From Micromonosporaceae bacterium KJ-029 (GTDB lineage: Bacteria; Actinomycetota; Actinomycetes; Mycobacteriales; Micromonosporaceae), in the NCBI GenBank assembly GCA_005402585.1, contig BIFP01000051.1, positions 354,959-418,958 of the forward strand: a stretch of 64,000 nucleotides of DNA. The letters are read 5' to 3'. The notes beneath the pieces were generated by a model, which saw only the letters and a program-made list of their open reading frames with translations, searched no databases and was not told the DNA's origin. Shown here piece by piece: positions 16,424 to 24,597 of the stretch. Position numbers and translations under genes: made by a program. The stretch's first letter is position 1, and every line of letters begins with the position of its first letter.

Positions 16424-16834
16424 ATGAACGTCACCATTCATCACGCCTTCCTCCCGCATACCGATCCCGAAGCCGCCCTGGGCTTCTACCGCGACGCCCT
16501 GGGTTTCGAGGTCCGCAACGACGTCGGCTACGAAGGTCAGCGTTGGATCACCGTCGGGCCGGTCGGCCAACGTGGCACCTCCATTGTGCTGCAGCCGCCT
16601 GCCACCGATCCGGGTGTCACCGATGAGGAGCGCCGCACCGTCTTGGAACTCATCAGCAAGGGCGCCTACAGCGCCATCACGCTTGCCACCGACGACCTCG
16701 ACGGGCTCTTCGACCGCCTCCAGGGTGCCGGTGCCGACGTCGTCCAGGAACCCATCGACCAGGACTACGGAGTTCGCGACTGCGCCTTCCGTGATCCCGC
16801 CGGCAACCTCGTCCGCATCAACCAGCTCACCTGA
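16424..16834 (+). CDS. VOC-family (glyoxalase/bleomycin-resistance-like) protein
   Basis: 136 residues, one VOC unit of two beta-alpha-beta-beta-beta modules. It begins HHAFLPHTDPEAALGFYRDALGFEVRNDVGY, the standard first module, and ends with VRDCAFRDPAGNLVRINQL, where the family's metal-ligand Glu is replaced by Arg. The family binds metals or sequesters ligands, and function varies widely. There is no Shine-Dalgarno sequence; TAGCCT at 16411-16416 sits seven bases before the ATG, suggesting a leaderless transcript. It is followed 58 bases later by a two-domain VOC gene. Confidence 0.87.
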   Translation: MNVTIHHAFLPHTDPEAALGFYRDALGFEVRNDVGYEGQRWITVGPVGQRGTSIVLQPPATDPGVTDEERRTVLELISKGAYSAITLATDDLDGLFDRLQGAGADVVQEPIDQDYGVRDCAFRDPAGNLVRINQLT

Positions 16835-16892
16835 GTGAGCCGCTGCGTACGACTCCGGCCACCAGATCAACCGACCGCGAAGGAGCCACCTG

Positions 16893-17693
16893 ATGGCGCT
16901 CTCTGTCGACATCATCACGATCGGCGTACCGCGGGTGGAAGCCGCACGGGCCTTCTACACGTCCGCGTTTTCCGCCACGGCCGCTGACGACGACCACACC
17001 GCCAGCCTGGACCTTCACGGCACCGGCCGGCTCGCCCTCCACCAGATCGACGCACTCGCGACCGACTGCGACACGAACCCGGCGACCTCGGGCTTCCGTG
17101 GCTACGTCCTGTCCTCCATCGTCAACCAGCCCGCCGAGGTCAGGGCCCTTCTCGGGGCCGCCGCCGCCAAGGGCGCGGCAGTGGTCAAGCCGGCGAAGAA
17201 GGAACTTTTCGGCGAGTTCACCGCCGCATATCAGGCGCCGGACGGGGTCGTCTGGAAGCTGTCTGCCGCCGCCAAGAAGGACTCGGGTCTCGTCCCTGAC
17301 CCTCCGAAGCCGACCGAGACCGCCGTCTATCTCGGCGTAGCCAAGCCGAAAACGTCCAAGGTGTTCTACGAGACGCTGGGCATGGGTATTGACCGCGACT
17401 ACGGCGACAAGTTCGTCGATTTCGCCGTCGCCGACGGCGTGTGCCGGCTGGGCCTGCTGCCACGTAAGGCCCTCGCCAAGGACGTCGGCGTCGATGGGAA
17501 CGGCGACGGCTTCTCCGCGCTCGTCCTCACCCACCGCGTCGCTTCCCGGGACGACGTCGACGCCCTTCTGGCCGCCGCGGGCTCTGCCGGCGGCCGGATC
17601 GTCGCCTCGGCGGCCCGGACCGACCAGGGTGGCTATGCCGGGCACTTCACCGATCCCGACGGCTATCACTGGCGAGTCATCGCCCGCGCGTGA
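16893..17693 (+). CDS. Two-domain VOC-family protein
   Basis: 266 residues comprising two VOC units in tandem. The first runs from IITIGVPRVEAARAFYTSAF to AAYQAPDGVVWKL; the second from AVYLGVAKPKTSKVFYETLGMGIDRDYGDKFVDFAV to AGHFTDPDGYHWRVI. The linker is lysine/proline-rich. Related proteins are annotated as glyoxalase-like; no substrate can be assigned. AAGGAG precedes the ATG. It forms a small cassette with the preceding VOC gene and ends at a very strong hairpin. Confidence 0.87.
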   Translation: MALSVDIITIGVPRVEAARAFYTSAFSATAADDDHTASLDLHGTGRLALHQIDALATDCDTNPATSGFRGYVLSSIVNQPAEVRALLGAAAAKGAAVVKPAKKELFGEFTAAYQAPDGVVWKLSAAAKKDSGLVPDPPKPTETAVYLGVAKPKTSKVFYETLGMGIDRDYGDKFVDFAVADGVCRLGLLPRKALAKDVGVDGNGDGFSALVLTHRVASRDDVDALLAAAGSAGGRIVASAARTDQGGYAGHFTDPDGYHWRVIARA

Positions 17694-17703
17694 GCGCTAT
17701 CGA

Positions 17704-17745
17704 CCGGCCGGTCGCGTGGGGGCGGCACCCCACGCGACCGGCCGG
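17704..17745. terminator. Strong hairpin terminator
   Basis: A perfect 18-bp inverted repeat (arms 17704-17721 and 17728-17745, loop GCGGCA) begins 10 bases after the VOC stop. It isolates that cassette from the riboswitch-controlled folD downstream. Confidence 0.85.
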
Positions 17746-17785
17746 CGCGGTTGATGGCGGGCCGGGGTGGTGGTGTGGCAGGCTG

Positions 17786-17868
17786 GCGGTGACGCGACTG
17801 GCGGCACCGGGGATGGGATCGACCATCGGGGAGCTCTCGTCGTGGGGGTCGTCCGCCTGGGCCTCCGC
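17786..17868 (+). ncRNA. ZTP (pfl) riboswitch upstream of folD
   Basis: The conserved pfl elements are present in order: CGCGACTGGCGG (17793-17804), the CCATCGGGGAGC segment near 17823-17834, and CCGCCTGGGC (17853-17862). GGCGG and CCGCC can form the family pseudoknot. ZTP riboswitches sense ZMP/ZTP, the purine intermediate that accumulates when 10-formyl-tetrahydrofolate is short, and switch on folate one-carbon genes. The folD start is 20 bases downstream with GAGGTGA as ribosome binding site, so control may act at translation or by termination. Confidence 0.88.
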
Positions 17869-17882
17869 GGGCGAGGTGACCT

Positions 17883-18770
17883 ATGTCGACGACGATGACG
17901 ACCGCGCGGTTGTTGCCCGGTGGGCCGGTGGCGGAGGCGATCCTGGCCGAGGTGGCCGAGGGCGTGGCGCAGTTGCGGGCGGCGGGGGTGACCCCGGCGC
18001 TGGCGACGGTGCTGGTGGGTGACGACGAGGCGAGCGCCGGCTACATCCGGATCAAGCAGCGGCAGGCGGCGGAGCTGGGGTTCGCCTCGCCGCACGTACG
18101 GTTGCCGGCGTCGGCGTCGCAGGCCGACCTGCACGCGGTGCTGACGGATTTCAACGCCGACCCGGGGGTGCACGGGGTGCTGGTGCAGCATCCGATCCCG
18201 GAGGGTCTGGACTATGACCGGGCGTTGCAGGTGCTGGACCCGGACTCCGACGTCGACGGGATGCACCCGGTGAACATGGGGCGGCTGGCGTTGGGGTTGC
18301 CCGGTCCCCTGCCGTGTACGCCCGCCGGGATCGAGGCGTTGTTGGCGTACCACGGGGTGCCGGTGGCAGGTCGGGAGGTGGTGGTCCTGGGTCGGGGTGC
18401 GACGTTGGGGCGGCCGTTGGCGATGCTGTTGGCGCAGAAGCGGCCGACGGCGAACGCGGCGGTGACGGTGGTGCACACGGGGGTGGCGGACTGGCCGCGT
18501 TACACCCAGCGGGCGGAGATCCTGGTGGCCGCGGCCGGGGTGCCGGGGATCGTGCGGCCGGAGCATGTGCGGCCGGGCGCGGTGGTGGTCGGTGGTGGGG
18601 TCCGGTACGAGGGGCGGCGGTTGCTGCCGGACGTGGACCCGTCCTGCGATCAGGTGGCGGGGGCGATCACGCCGCGGGTCGGTGGGGTGGGTCCGGTGAC
18701 GGTGGCGATGCTGTTCCGCAACGCGTTGCGGGCGGCGCGGTCAGCCGCGGGCCTGGCGGACCAGTCGTAG
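17883..18770 (+). CDS. folD: Methylenetetrahydrofolate dehydrogenase/cyclohydrolase
   Basis: 295 residues. FolD interconverts methylene-, methenyl- and formyl-tetrahydrofolate with NADP. The catalytic Tyr54 and Lys58 are seen in GYIRIKQ. The cofactor loop reads GRGATLGRP rather than the usual GRSxxVGxP, and the substrate motif reads VQHPIP rather than VQLPLP, so this is a divergent paralogue. PRVGGVGPVTVAML near the end is normal. Being placed under a ZTP riboswitch fits a role in restoring formyl-folate. GAGGTGA precedes the ATG. Confidence 0.92.
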   Translation: MSTTMTTARLLPGGPVAEAILAEVAEGVAQLRAAGVTPALATVLVGDDEASAGYIRIKQRQAAELGFASPHVRLPASASQADLHAVLTDFNADPGVHGVLVQHPIPEGLDYDRALQVLDPDSDVDGMHPVNMGRLALGLPGPLPCTPAGIEALLAYHGVPVAGREVVVLGRGATLGRPLAMLLAQKRPTANAAVTVVHTGVADWPRYTQRAEILVAAAGVPGIVRPEHVRPGAVVVGGGVRYEGRRLLPDVDPSCDQVAGAITPRVGGVGPVTVAMLFRNALRAARSAAGLADQS

Positions 18771-18783
18771 GGGTCGGTGCCGG

Positions 18784-19563
18784 CTAGCCGAGGTCGACCA
18801 GCAGGGGCCGGTGGTCGGAGATGGTCGACAGCGGGGTCCGTACGGCGGTGACTGGCGGCAGTCGTTTGAAGCCCTGCCGGTCGGCGATGACGTGGTCGAG
18901 CTGGACGCGGGGTTGGCCGGCGGGATAGGTGGGTCGGCGGCCCAGCAGCCGCCAGCCGGAGATCAGGCGGACGGCCCAGGCGGGCAGGTTGAGGTCGCCG
19001 AGCAGGATCCGCGGGGCGGGCAGCGACCGTAGGGCGCGTACGACCTGGCGCAGTTGGCGGGCGTTCCAGGCGGGTACGAAGGACAGGTGGGTGGCGGCGA
19101 CGGTGAGCGGGCCGCCGGGGGTGTCCAGCACGGCGGCGAGCACCACGCGGGGTTCGTCGCGTAGCAGCATCAGTCCGCCGCCTGGGCCGGGCACGTACAC
19201 CGGGGAGCGCACCGGGGCGGGTCGCAGCCGGGTGACCTGCCAGGTGGTGACCGGGTGGCGGGAGACCAGGCCGACGCCGTAGCAGGGTTCGCCGTGGCCG
19301 TCGTCGTCGTGGGTCAGCGGGCGGAACCCCTCTCCGGGGGTGCCGACCACGGCGGCGGCGAAGCGGTGCTCGGGGGCGCCGAGGGCTTGGGCGGCGATGG
19401 CGGTGAGGTCCAGGTTGCCGCTGCGGGACTGGTCGCGGTCGACTTCCTGGAGGGCGAGCACGTCGGCGTCGAGGGCGGTCACGGCGGCGGCGAGGCGGAC
19501 CGGGTCGACCAGGCCGTCGGCCAGGGACCGGCCGTGCAGCAGGTTGAACGTGGCCAGACGCAC
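18784..19563 (-). CDS. Endonuclease/exonuclease/phosphatase family protein
   Basis: 259 residues with the DNase I-like fold. Diagnostic residues: ATFNLLHG at the start, LALQEVDRD (metal-binding Glu, about 39), ATHLSF (about 158), ILLGDLNLP (about 187) and TISDHRPLLVDL at the C-terminus. These enzymes cleave phosphodiesters in nucleic acids or lipids; the substrate cannot be told. No signal peptide is visible, so it is probably cytoplasmic. It is convergent with folD, with 13 bases between the stops. Confidence 0.9.
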   Translation of the reverse strand: MRLATFNLLHGRSLADGLVDPVRLAAAVTALDADVLALQEVDRDQSRSGNLDLTAIAAQALGAPEHRFAAAVVGTPGEGFRPLTHDDDGHGEPCYGVGLVSRHPVTTWQVTRLRPAPVRSPVYVPGPGGGLMLLRDEPRVVLAAVLDTPGGPLTVAATHLSFVPAWNARQLRQVVRALRSLPAPRILLGDLNLPAWAVRLISGWRLLGRRPTYPAGQPRVQLDHVIADRQGFKRLPPVTAVRTPLSTISDHRPLLVDLG

Positions 19564-19599
19564 GGTGTCACCTTAACGACGCCGTGGCACAGTTGCCCG

Positions 19600-19686
19600 A
19601 TGGTGCGCGGGTTGGTCTGCTCGATGCTGGTGTTCCTGGCGATCGGCGTGGCGGGTATGTGGGTGCGGCGGCAGCGCGGTCGGTGA
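19600..19686 (+). CDS. Possible 28-residue membrane protein
   Basis: A short frame encodes a single hydrophobic helix flanked by arginines (LVCSMLVFLAIGVAGMWV, then RRQRGR). The composition suits a real bacterial membrane microprotein, and it fills the gap between the EEP and TauE genes. There is no clear ribosome binding site and no conservation could be examined, so it may be chance. Confidence 0.3.
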   Translation: MVRGLVCSMLVFLAIGVAGMWVRRQRGR

Positions 19687-19739
19687 GGCTGGCCACAGGT
19701 GGCGGCGCGGGGTGTGCCCGGCTGGGAAGAATGCCGCCC

Positions 19740-20519
19740 GTGGACCTGGACCCGTCGACGATCTCGATCCTGTTGACCGCTGCCCTGCTTGCCGGCTGGG
19801 TGGACGCCGTGGTGGGTGGTGGCGGGTTGTTGCTGCTGCCGGCGTTGCTGGTGGCCGCGCCGGGGATACCTCCGGCGACCGCGTTGGGTACGAACAAGCT
19901 GGCGGCGATCGCGGGTACGTCCACGGCGGCGGTGACGTTCGCCCGCCGCACGAAGATCGACTGGGCGGTGGCGGGGCCGGCGGCGGCCATCGCGGTGGTC
20001 TGTGCCGGCCTGGGTGCGGCTTTGGCCGGGGCGGTGCCGCCGTCGGCGTACCGGCCGGTGGTGCTGGTGGTGCTGCTGTCGGTGGCGCTGTTCGTGGTGC
20101 TGCGTCCCCGGCTCGGGGTGCTCGCTGTGCCGCAGCGGCGTACCCGTACCCGGATGGTGGTGGCGGTGCTGGTCGCCGGGGTGGGTATCGCCACCTACGA
20201 CGGGTTGATCGGCCCGGGTACCGGCACGTTCCTGGTGGTGGCGTTCACCGCGCTGGTGGGCGCGGACTTCGTGCACGGTTCGGCAATGGCGAAGGTGGTC
20301 AACGCGGGCACCAACGCCGGTGCCCTGGCGGTGTTCGCGGTGACCGGGCACGTGTGGTGGCTGCTCGGTGCGGCGATGGCGGTGTGCAACATCGCCGGCG
20401 CGATGGTGGGGGCGCGGATGGCGTTGCGCCGCGGCTCGGGGTTCGTGCGGGTGGTGCTGCTGTTGGTGGTGGTGGCGCTGGTGGCGAAGCTCGGCTACGA
20501 CCAGTGGCTGGCCGGGTGA
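19740..20519 (+). CDS. TauE/SafE-family anion exporter or permease
   Basis: 259 residues with about eight membrane helices. The family's twin repeats are seen in ILLTAALLAGWVDAVVGGGGLLLLPALL and, in the second half, VAGVGIATYDGLIGPGTGTFLVVAF; ALGTNKLAAIAGT is also typical. Relatives export sulfite, sulfoacetate or organic anions; the substrate here is unknown. GGGAAGA lies nine bases before the GTG at 19740, which is why that start is preferred over the ATG at 19731. No sulfur-metabolism gene is nearby. Confidence 0.9.
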   Translation: MDLDPSTISILLTAALLAGWVDAVVGGGGLLLLPALLVAAPGIPPATALGTNKLAAIAGTSTAAVTFARRTKIDWAVAGPAAAIAVVCAGLGAALAGAVPPSAYRPVVLVVLLSVALFVVLRPRLGVLAVPQRRTRTRMVVAVLVAGVGIATYDGLIGPGTGTFLVVAFTALVGADFVHGSAMAKVVNAGTNAGALAVFAVTGHVWWLLGAAMAVCNIAGAMVGARMALRRGSGFVRVVLLLVVVALVAKLGYDQWLAG

Positions 20520-20552
20520 GCGCGGCGGCGCCCCGCGTGTGATCATCGGCGG

Positions 20553-21323
20553 ATGCCGGTGCGCGCGGAACACGATCGGGCCGTCCTGGCGGGGCTGCTG
20601 GGTCGGGATCCGACGTTGCACGCCTACCAGTTGGGCGACCTGGACGACTTCTTCTGGCCGTACACGTCGTGGTATCGGCGTGGGGGTTCGGTGGCGTTGC
20701 TGTACCACGGTGCGCAGCTGCCGACCCTGCTGGCGTTGGCCCGCCCGGACGGTGTGGGTGAGCTGGCCGCGTTGCTGGGTGAGCTGGCACCGGTGTTGCC
20801 GGCGCGCCTGGAGGCGCACCTGTCCCCCGGTCTGGAGGCGGCGCTGGATGGGTCGTTCCGGATGGTGTCGGCCGGGCTGCACCACAAGATGGCGTTGACC
20901 GATCCGAGGCTGCTGGCGGCGGTGCCGCCGGCCGGGGTGAGGTTGGGCCGGGCGGACCTGCCGCGGCTGCACGAGCTGTACGCGGCCGCGTACCCGGGCA
21001 ACTGGTTCGACGCGCGGATGGTGGACACCGGCCGGTACGTGGGCATCCGCGACGGGGATCAGCTGGTGGCGGTGGCCGGGGTGCACGTGTTCTCCCGGGA
21101 CTACCGGGTGGCGGCGCTGGGTAACGTGACCACCCGTTCGGCGTGGCGGGGTCGGGGGCTGGCCGCGGCGGCGGTGGCCCAGCTGTGTGGGCTGCTGCGC
21201 GCCGACACCGACCATGTGACGTTGAACGTGAAGGCGGACAACGTGGCGGCGGTGCGGCTGTACGAGCGGTTGGGGTTCACCCGGGTGGCCGACTACGCGG
21301 AGTTCACCCTGACCGCGCGGTGA
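20553..21323 (+). CDS. FR47-like GNAT N-acetyltransferase
   Basis: 256 residues. The C-terminal half is a GNAT domain: GNVTTRSAWRGRGLAAAAVAQLCGLLRA (about 190-217) contains the acetyl-CoA loop, and VTLNVKADNVAAVRLYERLGFTRVADYAEFTL is the typical end. The N-terminal half (HAYQLGDLDDFFWPYTSWY...) is the variable substrate part of FR47-like proteins. No partner gene indicates the acceptor. A second GNAT follows 46 bases later. Confidence 0.87.
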   Translation: MPVRAEHDRAVLAGLLGRDPTLHAYQLGDLDDFFWPYTSWYRRGGSVALLYHGAQLPTLLALARPDGVGELAALLGELAPVLPARLEAHLSPGLEAALDGSFRMVSAGLHHKMALTDPRLLAAVPPAGVRLGRADLPRLHELYAAAYPGNWFDARMVDTGRYVGIRDGDQLVAVAGVHVFSRDYRVAALGNVTTRSAWRGRGLAAAAVAQLCGLLRADTDHVTLNVKADNVAAVRLYERLGFTRVADYAEFTLTAR

Positions 21324-21369
21324 CGGGCCGGGCGCGGCGGGCGCCGGCGGGCGGGTGACAATGGCGGCC

Positions 21370-21942
21370 ATGGCTCAGGCGACGCTGCGTACCGAACGGA
21401 TCGAACTCGTGCCGCTGGCCGACGAGCACCTGGCGTACGAGGTCGAGTTGGACGCCGACCCGGAGGTGATGCGTTACCTGGGGCCGCCCCGCTGCGGCGA
21501 CGAGGTGCGCCGGGCGCACGAGCTGCGGTTGGCGGCGGCTCGGCAGGTGCCCGGTCTGGGTTTCTGGGTGGGCTTCGTCGACGGCGGGTTCGTCGGCTGG
21601 TGGATCCTGGAGCCGCCGCAGCGCCCCGACCAGGGGCCGGTGGCCGGGCAGGCCGAGTTGGGCTACCGGCTGCTGCGCCGGTACTGGCGGCGGGGGCTGG
21701 CCAGTGAGGGGGCCCGTGAGCTGATCCGGCACGGTTTCACCGAGCTGGGGTTGCGGCGGGTCTTCGCCGAGACGATGGCGGTCAACGTCGCCTCCCGGGC
21801 GACGATGGCCGCGGTGGGGATGCGGTACGTGCGGACGTTCCACCAGTCGTGGCCGGATCCGCTGCCCGGCGCGGAGCAGGGTGAGGTGGAGTACGAGATC
21901 ACCCGGGAGCGGTGGCTGGCGGGGTCAGGCGCGACGCGGTGA
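21370..21942 (+). CDS. RimJ/RimL-like GNAT N-acetyltransferase
   Basis: 190 residues. It begins TLRTERIELVPLADEHLAYEVELDADPEVMRYLG, typical of the RimJ/RimL group, and continues through ELGYRLLRRYWRRGLASEGARELIRHGFTELGLRRVFAETMAVNVASRATMAAVGMRYV. These acetylate ribosomal protein N-termini, spermidine or antibiotics. The ATG at 21370 has a GACAAT box seven bases before it and may be leaderless; GTG 21355 and ATG 21361 are also in frame. Its 3' end overlaps the convergent def gene by 18 bases. Confidence 0.88.
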   Translation: MAQATLRTERIELVPLADEHLAYEVELDADPEVMRYLGPPRCGDEVRRAHELRLAAARQVPGLGFWVGFVDGGFVGWWILEPPQRPDQGPVAGQAELGYRLLRRYWRRGLASEGARELIRHGFTELGLRRVFAETMAVNVASRATMAAVGMRYVRTFHQSWPDPLPGAEQGEVEYEITRERWLAGSGATR

Positions 21943-22431
21943 GTCGAAGCGTCCGGCGCGGATCTCCCGCAGGGCGCGGCGGCGGACGTCGCCGCGCAGG
22001 GTGTCGACGTAGAGGCGCCCGGCGAGGTGGTCGGTCTCGTGTTGCAGGGCGCGGGCGAGGAAGCCGCTGCCGGTGATGGTGAGTGGTTCGCCGTGCTGGT
22101 CGAAGCCGTGGGCGGTGGCGTGCAGGGCGCGCCGGGTCGGGAAGTACAGGCCGGGGATGGACAGGCAGCCCTCGTCGTCGTCCTGGAGTTCCTCGGACAC
22201 CTCGAGGACGGGGTTGACGAGGTGGCCGCGGTGGCCGGCGGCGTCGTAGACGAAGACCTGGGCGCTGACGCCGATCTGCGGGGCGGCGACTCCGGCGCGG
22301 CCGGGCGCGCCGAGCAGGGTGTCCATCAGGTCGGTGACCAGGTCGCGTAGCTCGGCGTCGAAGCTGGTCACCGGTTCGCACGGGGTGCGTAGCACCGGGT
22401 CGCCGATGATTCGGATGTCCCGCATGGTCAT
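21925..22431 (-). CDS. def: Peptide deformylase
   Basis: 168 residues. The enzyme removes the formyl group from nascent proteins. All three motifs are intact: GVAAPQIG (47-54), EGCLS (87-91, with metal ligand Cys89) and HETDH (131-135, metal ligands His131 and His135, catalytic Glu132). The ATG at 22431 follows a TAGCCT box by seven bases, suggesting a leaderless message; a second ATG is in frame two codons later. No fmt gene is adjacent, so this may be an accessory deformylase. Confidence 0.95.
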   Translation of the reverse strand: MTMRDIRIIGDPVLRTPCEPVTSFDAELRDLVTDLMDTLLGAPGRAGVAAPQIGVSAQVFVYDAAGHRGHLVNPVLEVSEELQDDDEGCLSIPGLYFPTRRALHATAHGFDQHGEPLTITGSGFLARALQHETDHLAGRLYVDTLRGDVRRRALREIRAGRFDSPRRA

Positions 22432-22441
22432 GCCGGCAAGG

Positions 22442-23233
22442 CTATCGGTCGTCGGTGCCGGTCGCGTCGGTGCCTGTCCGGCCGTCGACGAGGACCTCGA
22501 TGCCGTCGAGGATGCGGGCCAGGCCGAACGCGAAGGCGCGGGTGGGGTCGGCGGCGCCCTGGTACTCCCGGCCGGCGGTGGTGCCGACCCGGGCCGCGAG
22601 GGGGAACCGGCGTGGGTCCACGGCTTTTTCCAGGTACGGGGCGTGGGCCTGCCACCACTGCTGTTCGGTCATGCCGGTGCGGCCGGCGGCCTGGGCGGCC
22701 TCCACGGCGGTGCGTACGGCGCCGTGGACGTACCCGGTGACGAGGGTGACCACGGCGTCCATCTCCAGGTCGGTGAGGCCGATGCCGTCGACGGCGCCGA
22801 GTTCGTGTTCGTAGCCGGCGATGACGTGTGGGCCCAGCGCGGGTCGGGTGGTGGCGACCTGCAGCAGCCACGGGTGGCGCAGGTGCAGCTGCCAGCGGGC
22901 GTGGGCGACCTGTTCCAGGCGGGCCCGCCAGCCGCCGGGGATCGGGGTGGGGTGGGCGAGTTCGCCGTGCACGGTGTCGACCATGACGTCGAGTAGTTCA
23001 CCCTTGCCGGGTACGTGGGTGTACAGCGACATGGTGCCGACGTCGAGGGCCTGGGCGACGCGGCGCATGGACAGCGCGGCGAGTCCTTCGGTGTCGGCGA
23101 TGTCGATGGCGGCCCGCACGATCCGGTCGACGGACAGGTCGGGTCGGCCTTTGCGGCTGGTCCGTTCGCGGGTGCGCCACAGCAGGGCGAGGCTGCGTGC
23201 CGGGTCGCCGGTGCCGCTGTACTCGGTGCTCAC
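22442..23233 (-). CDS. TetR-family regulator with TetR-class C-terminal domain
   Basis: 263 residues. The helix-turn-helix is RIVRAAIDIADTEGLAALSMRRVAQALDVGTMSLYTHVPGKGELLDVMVD (about 40-90). The helical C-terminal domain has the layout of the tetracycline-repressor class, which usually controls a drug exporter. No exporter is adjacent; def follows 10 bases downstream, so the two may be cotranscribed. The GTG at 23233 lies seven bases after a TAGAGT box, pointing to a leaderless transcript; a GTG at 23242 is also in frame. Confidence 0.88.
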   Translation of the reverse strand: MSTEYSGTGDPARSLALLWRTRERTSRKGRPDLSVDRIVRAAIDIADTEGLAALSMRRVAQALDVGTMSLYTHVPGKGELLDVMVDTVHGELAHPTPIPGGWRARLEQVAHARWQLHLRHPWLLQVATTRPALGPHVIAGYEHELGAVDGIGLTDLEMDAVVTLVTGYVHGAVRTAVEAAQAAGRTGMTEQQWWQAHAPYLEKAVDPRRFPLAARVGTTAGREYQGAADPTRAFAFGLARILDGIEVLVDGRTGTDATGTDDR

Positions 23234-23289
23234 CGCCAGCACTCTACCGCCGCCTGCCGTACGCCGTACGGCGACGGGGCCGTGCGGGG

Positions 23290-24474
23290 TCAGTCGAGGG
23301 TGGCTCGTACCGGGGCGGTCTTGGCGGCGGCCTCGGCGACCTCGTCGTCGGGGTCGCTGTCCCAGGTGATGCCGCCGCCGGCCCAGACGTGTACGGCATC
23401 GCCGTCGACGGCGGCGGTGCGGATGGTGAGTCCCAGGTCGACGCCGCCGGCGTCGACCCAGCCGAGGGCGCCCATGCTGGCGCCGCGGCCGACGGGTTCC
23501 AGGGCGGCGATGCGGTCCAGGGCGGCGAGCTTCGGTGCTCCGGTGACCGAGCCGCCGGGGCAGACGGCCCGCAGCAGGTCGGCCAGGCCGAGGCCGTCGG
23601 CGACCTCGGCGCGGACGGTGGACTCGGCCTGCCACAGGTCGCACCAGCGGCGTACGGCGAACAGGTCGTCGACGCGGACGCTGCCGGTGCGGGCGATCCG
23701 GGCCAGGTCGTTGCGTTCCAGATCGACGATCATGATGTGTTCGGCGCGTTCCTTGGCCGAGGCGAGCAGGTCGGCGTGGCCGGCGGCGGTGGCCGGGCGG
23801 GTGCCCTTGATCGGGCGGGTGGTGAGGGTGCCGTCGCGGACCTCGATGAGGGTTTCCGGGCTGGCGCAGCCGATCGCCCAGCCGGCGCCGGTGAGCACGC
23901 CGCCGTAGCGGGCGCCGGGCAGCCGGCCGAGGCGGGCCAGGGCCGGCAGCGGGTCGCCGGTGTATCCGGCGGTGGCGTGGCCGACCAGGTTGACCTGGTA
24001 GACCTCGCCGGCGCCGATGGCCTCGCGGACGGCGCGCACCGCGTCGGCGTGCTGGCGGCGGGTCCAGCTCTCGGTCCACGGTCCGTGCCACCAGCCGGTC
24101 GGCGGGTGCGGGCGGGCCGGGGACGGGTCGGTGTGGCCGTAGACGACGACGGCGACCTCGGGCAGGTCGGCCGGGTTGGCGGCGCCGGTGGCGCCGCCGG
24201 CCAGCAGGGCGCCGGCGGCGGCGGAGAGGTAGAGGGCGGCGCCGCAGACGCCGTCGTGGTCGTGGCGGGTGGCCGGGCGGCCCAGGTCGTGCAGGCGCAG
24301 GCCGTGGGCGGCGAGGAACTGCTCGGTACGCGCGGCCGGGTCGCCGCCGTCGGTCGGACGCCACTCCCACCGGGCGCGTTCGACGAGCCGGCCCCGGCAC
24401 TCGGCGGGTGCCGCGGGCGGATCGAACACCATCCGTGGGAGCGCTTCCACGACGTCCGGGTGATTCTTGCTCAT
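23290..24474 (-). CDS. pabB: Chorismate-binding enzyme, aminodeoxychorismate synthase component I type
   Basis: 394 residues. The chorismate-utilising domain fills the C-terminal two-thirds: GEVYQVNLVGHATAGY, TRPIKGTRPA, HIMIVDLERNDLARIARTGSVRV, VCPGGSVTGAPK and VWAGGGITWDSDPDDE are all family blocks. The lysine in PIKGT is the PabB-type residue; anthranilate synthases have alanine there. So it probably makes 4-amino-4-deoxychorismate for folate or a p-aminobenzoate-derived metabolite. No glutamine amidotransferase (PabA) or lyase (PabC) gene is adjacent. The ATG at 24474 and another at 24432 are both possible starts. Confidence 0.87.
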   Translation of the reverse strand: MSKNHPDVVEALPRMVFDPPAAPAECRGRLVERARWEWRPTDGGDPAARTEQFLAAHGLRLHDLGRPATRHDHDGVCGAALYLSAAAGALLAGGATGAANPADLPEVAVVVYGHTDPSPARPHPPTGWWHGPWTESWTRRQHADAVRAVREAIGAGEVYQVNLVGHATAGYTGDPLPALARLGRLPGARYGGVLTGAGWAIGCASPETLIEVRDGTLTTRPIKGTRPATAAGHADLLASAKERAEHIMIVDLERNDLARIARTGSVRVDDLFAVRRWCDLWQAESTVRAEVADGLGLADLLRAVCPGGSVTGAPKLAALDRIAALEPVGRGASMGALGWVDAGGVDLGLTIRTAAVDGDAVHVWAGGGITWDSDPDDEVAEAAAKTAPVRATLD

Positions 24475-24597
24475 CCGTTCAGCGGATTTCCCGTCCACCA
24501 CGCGCACATCTGCTCGATGCGGCGTGCTTTCGCTTGGTACTGTGCGTCACTGGTCATGTGAACCATGACACAGTGCCCCCACACTCCGGAGAACCCG

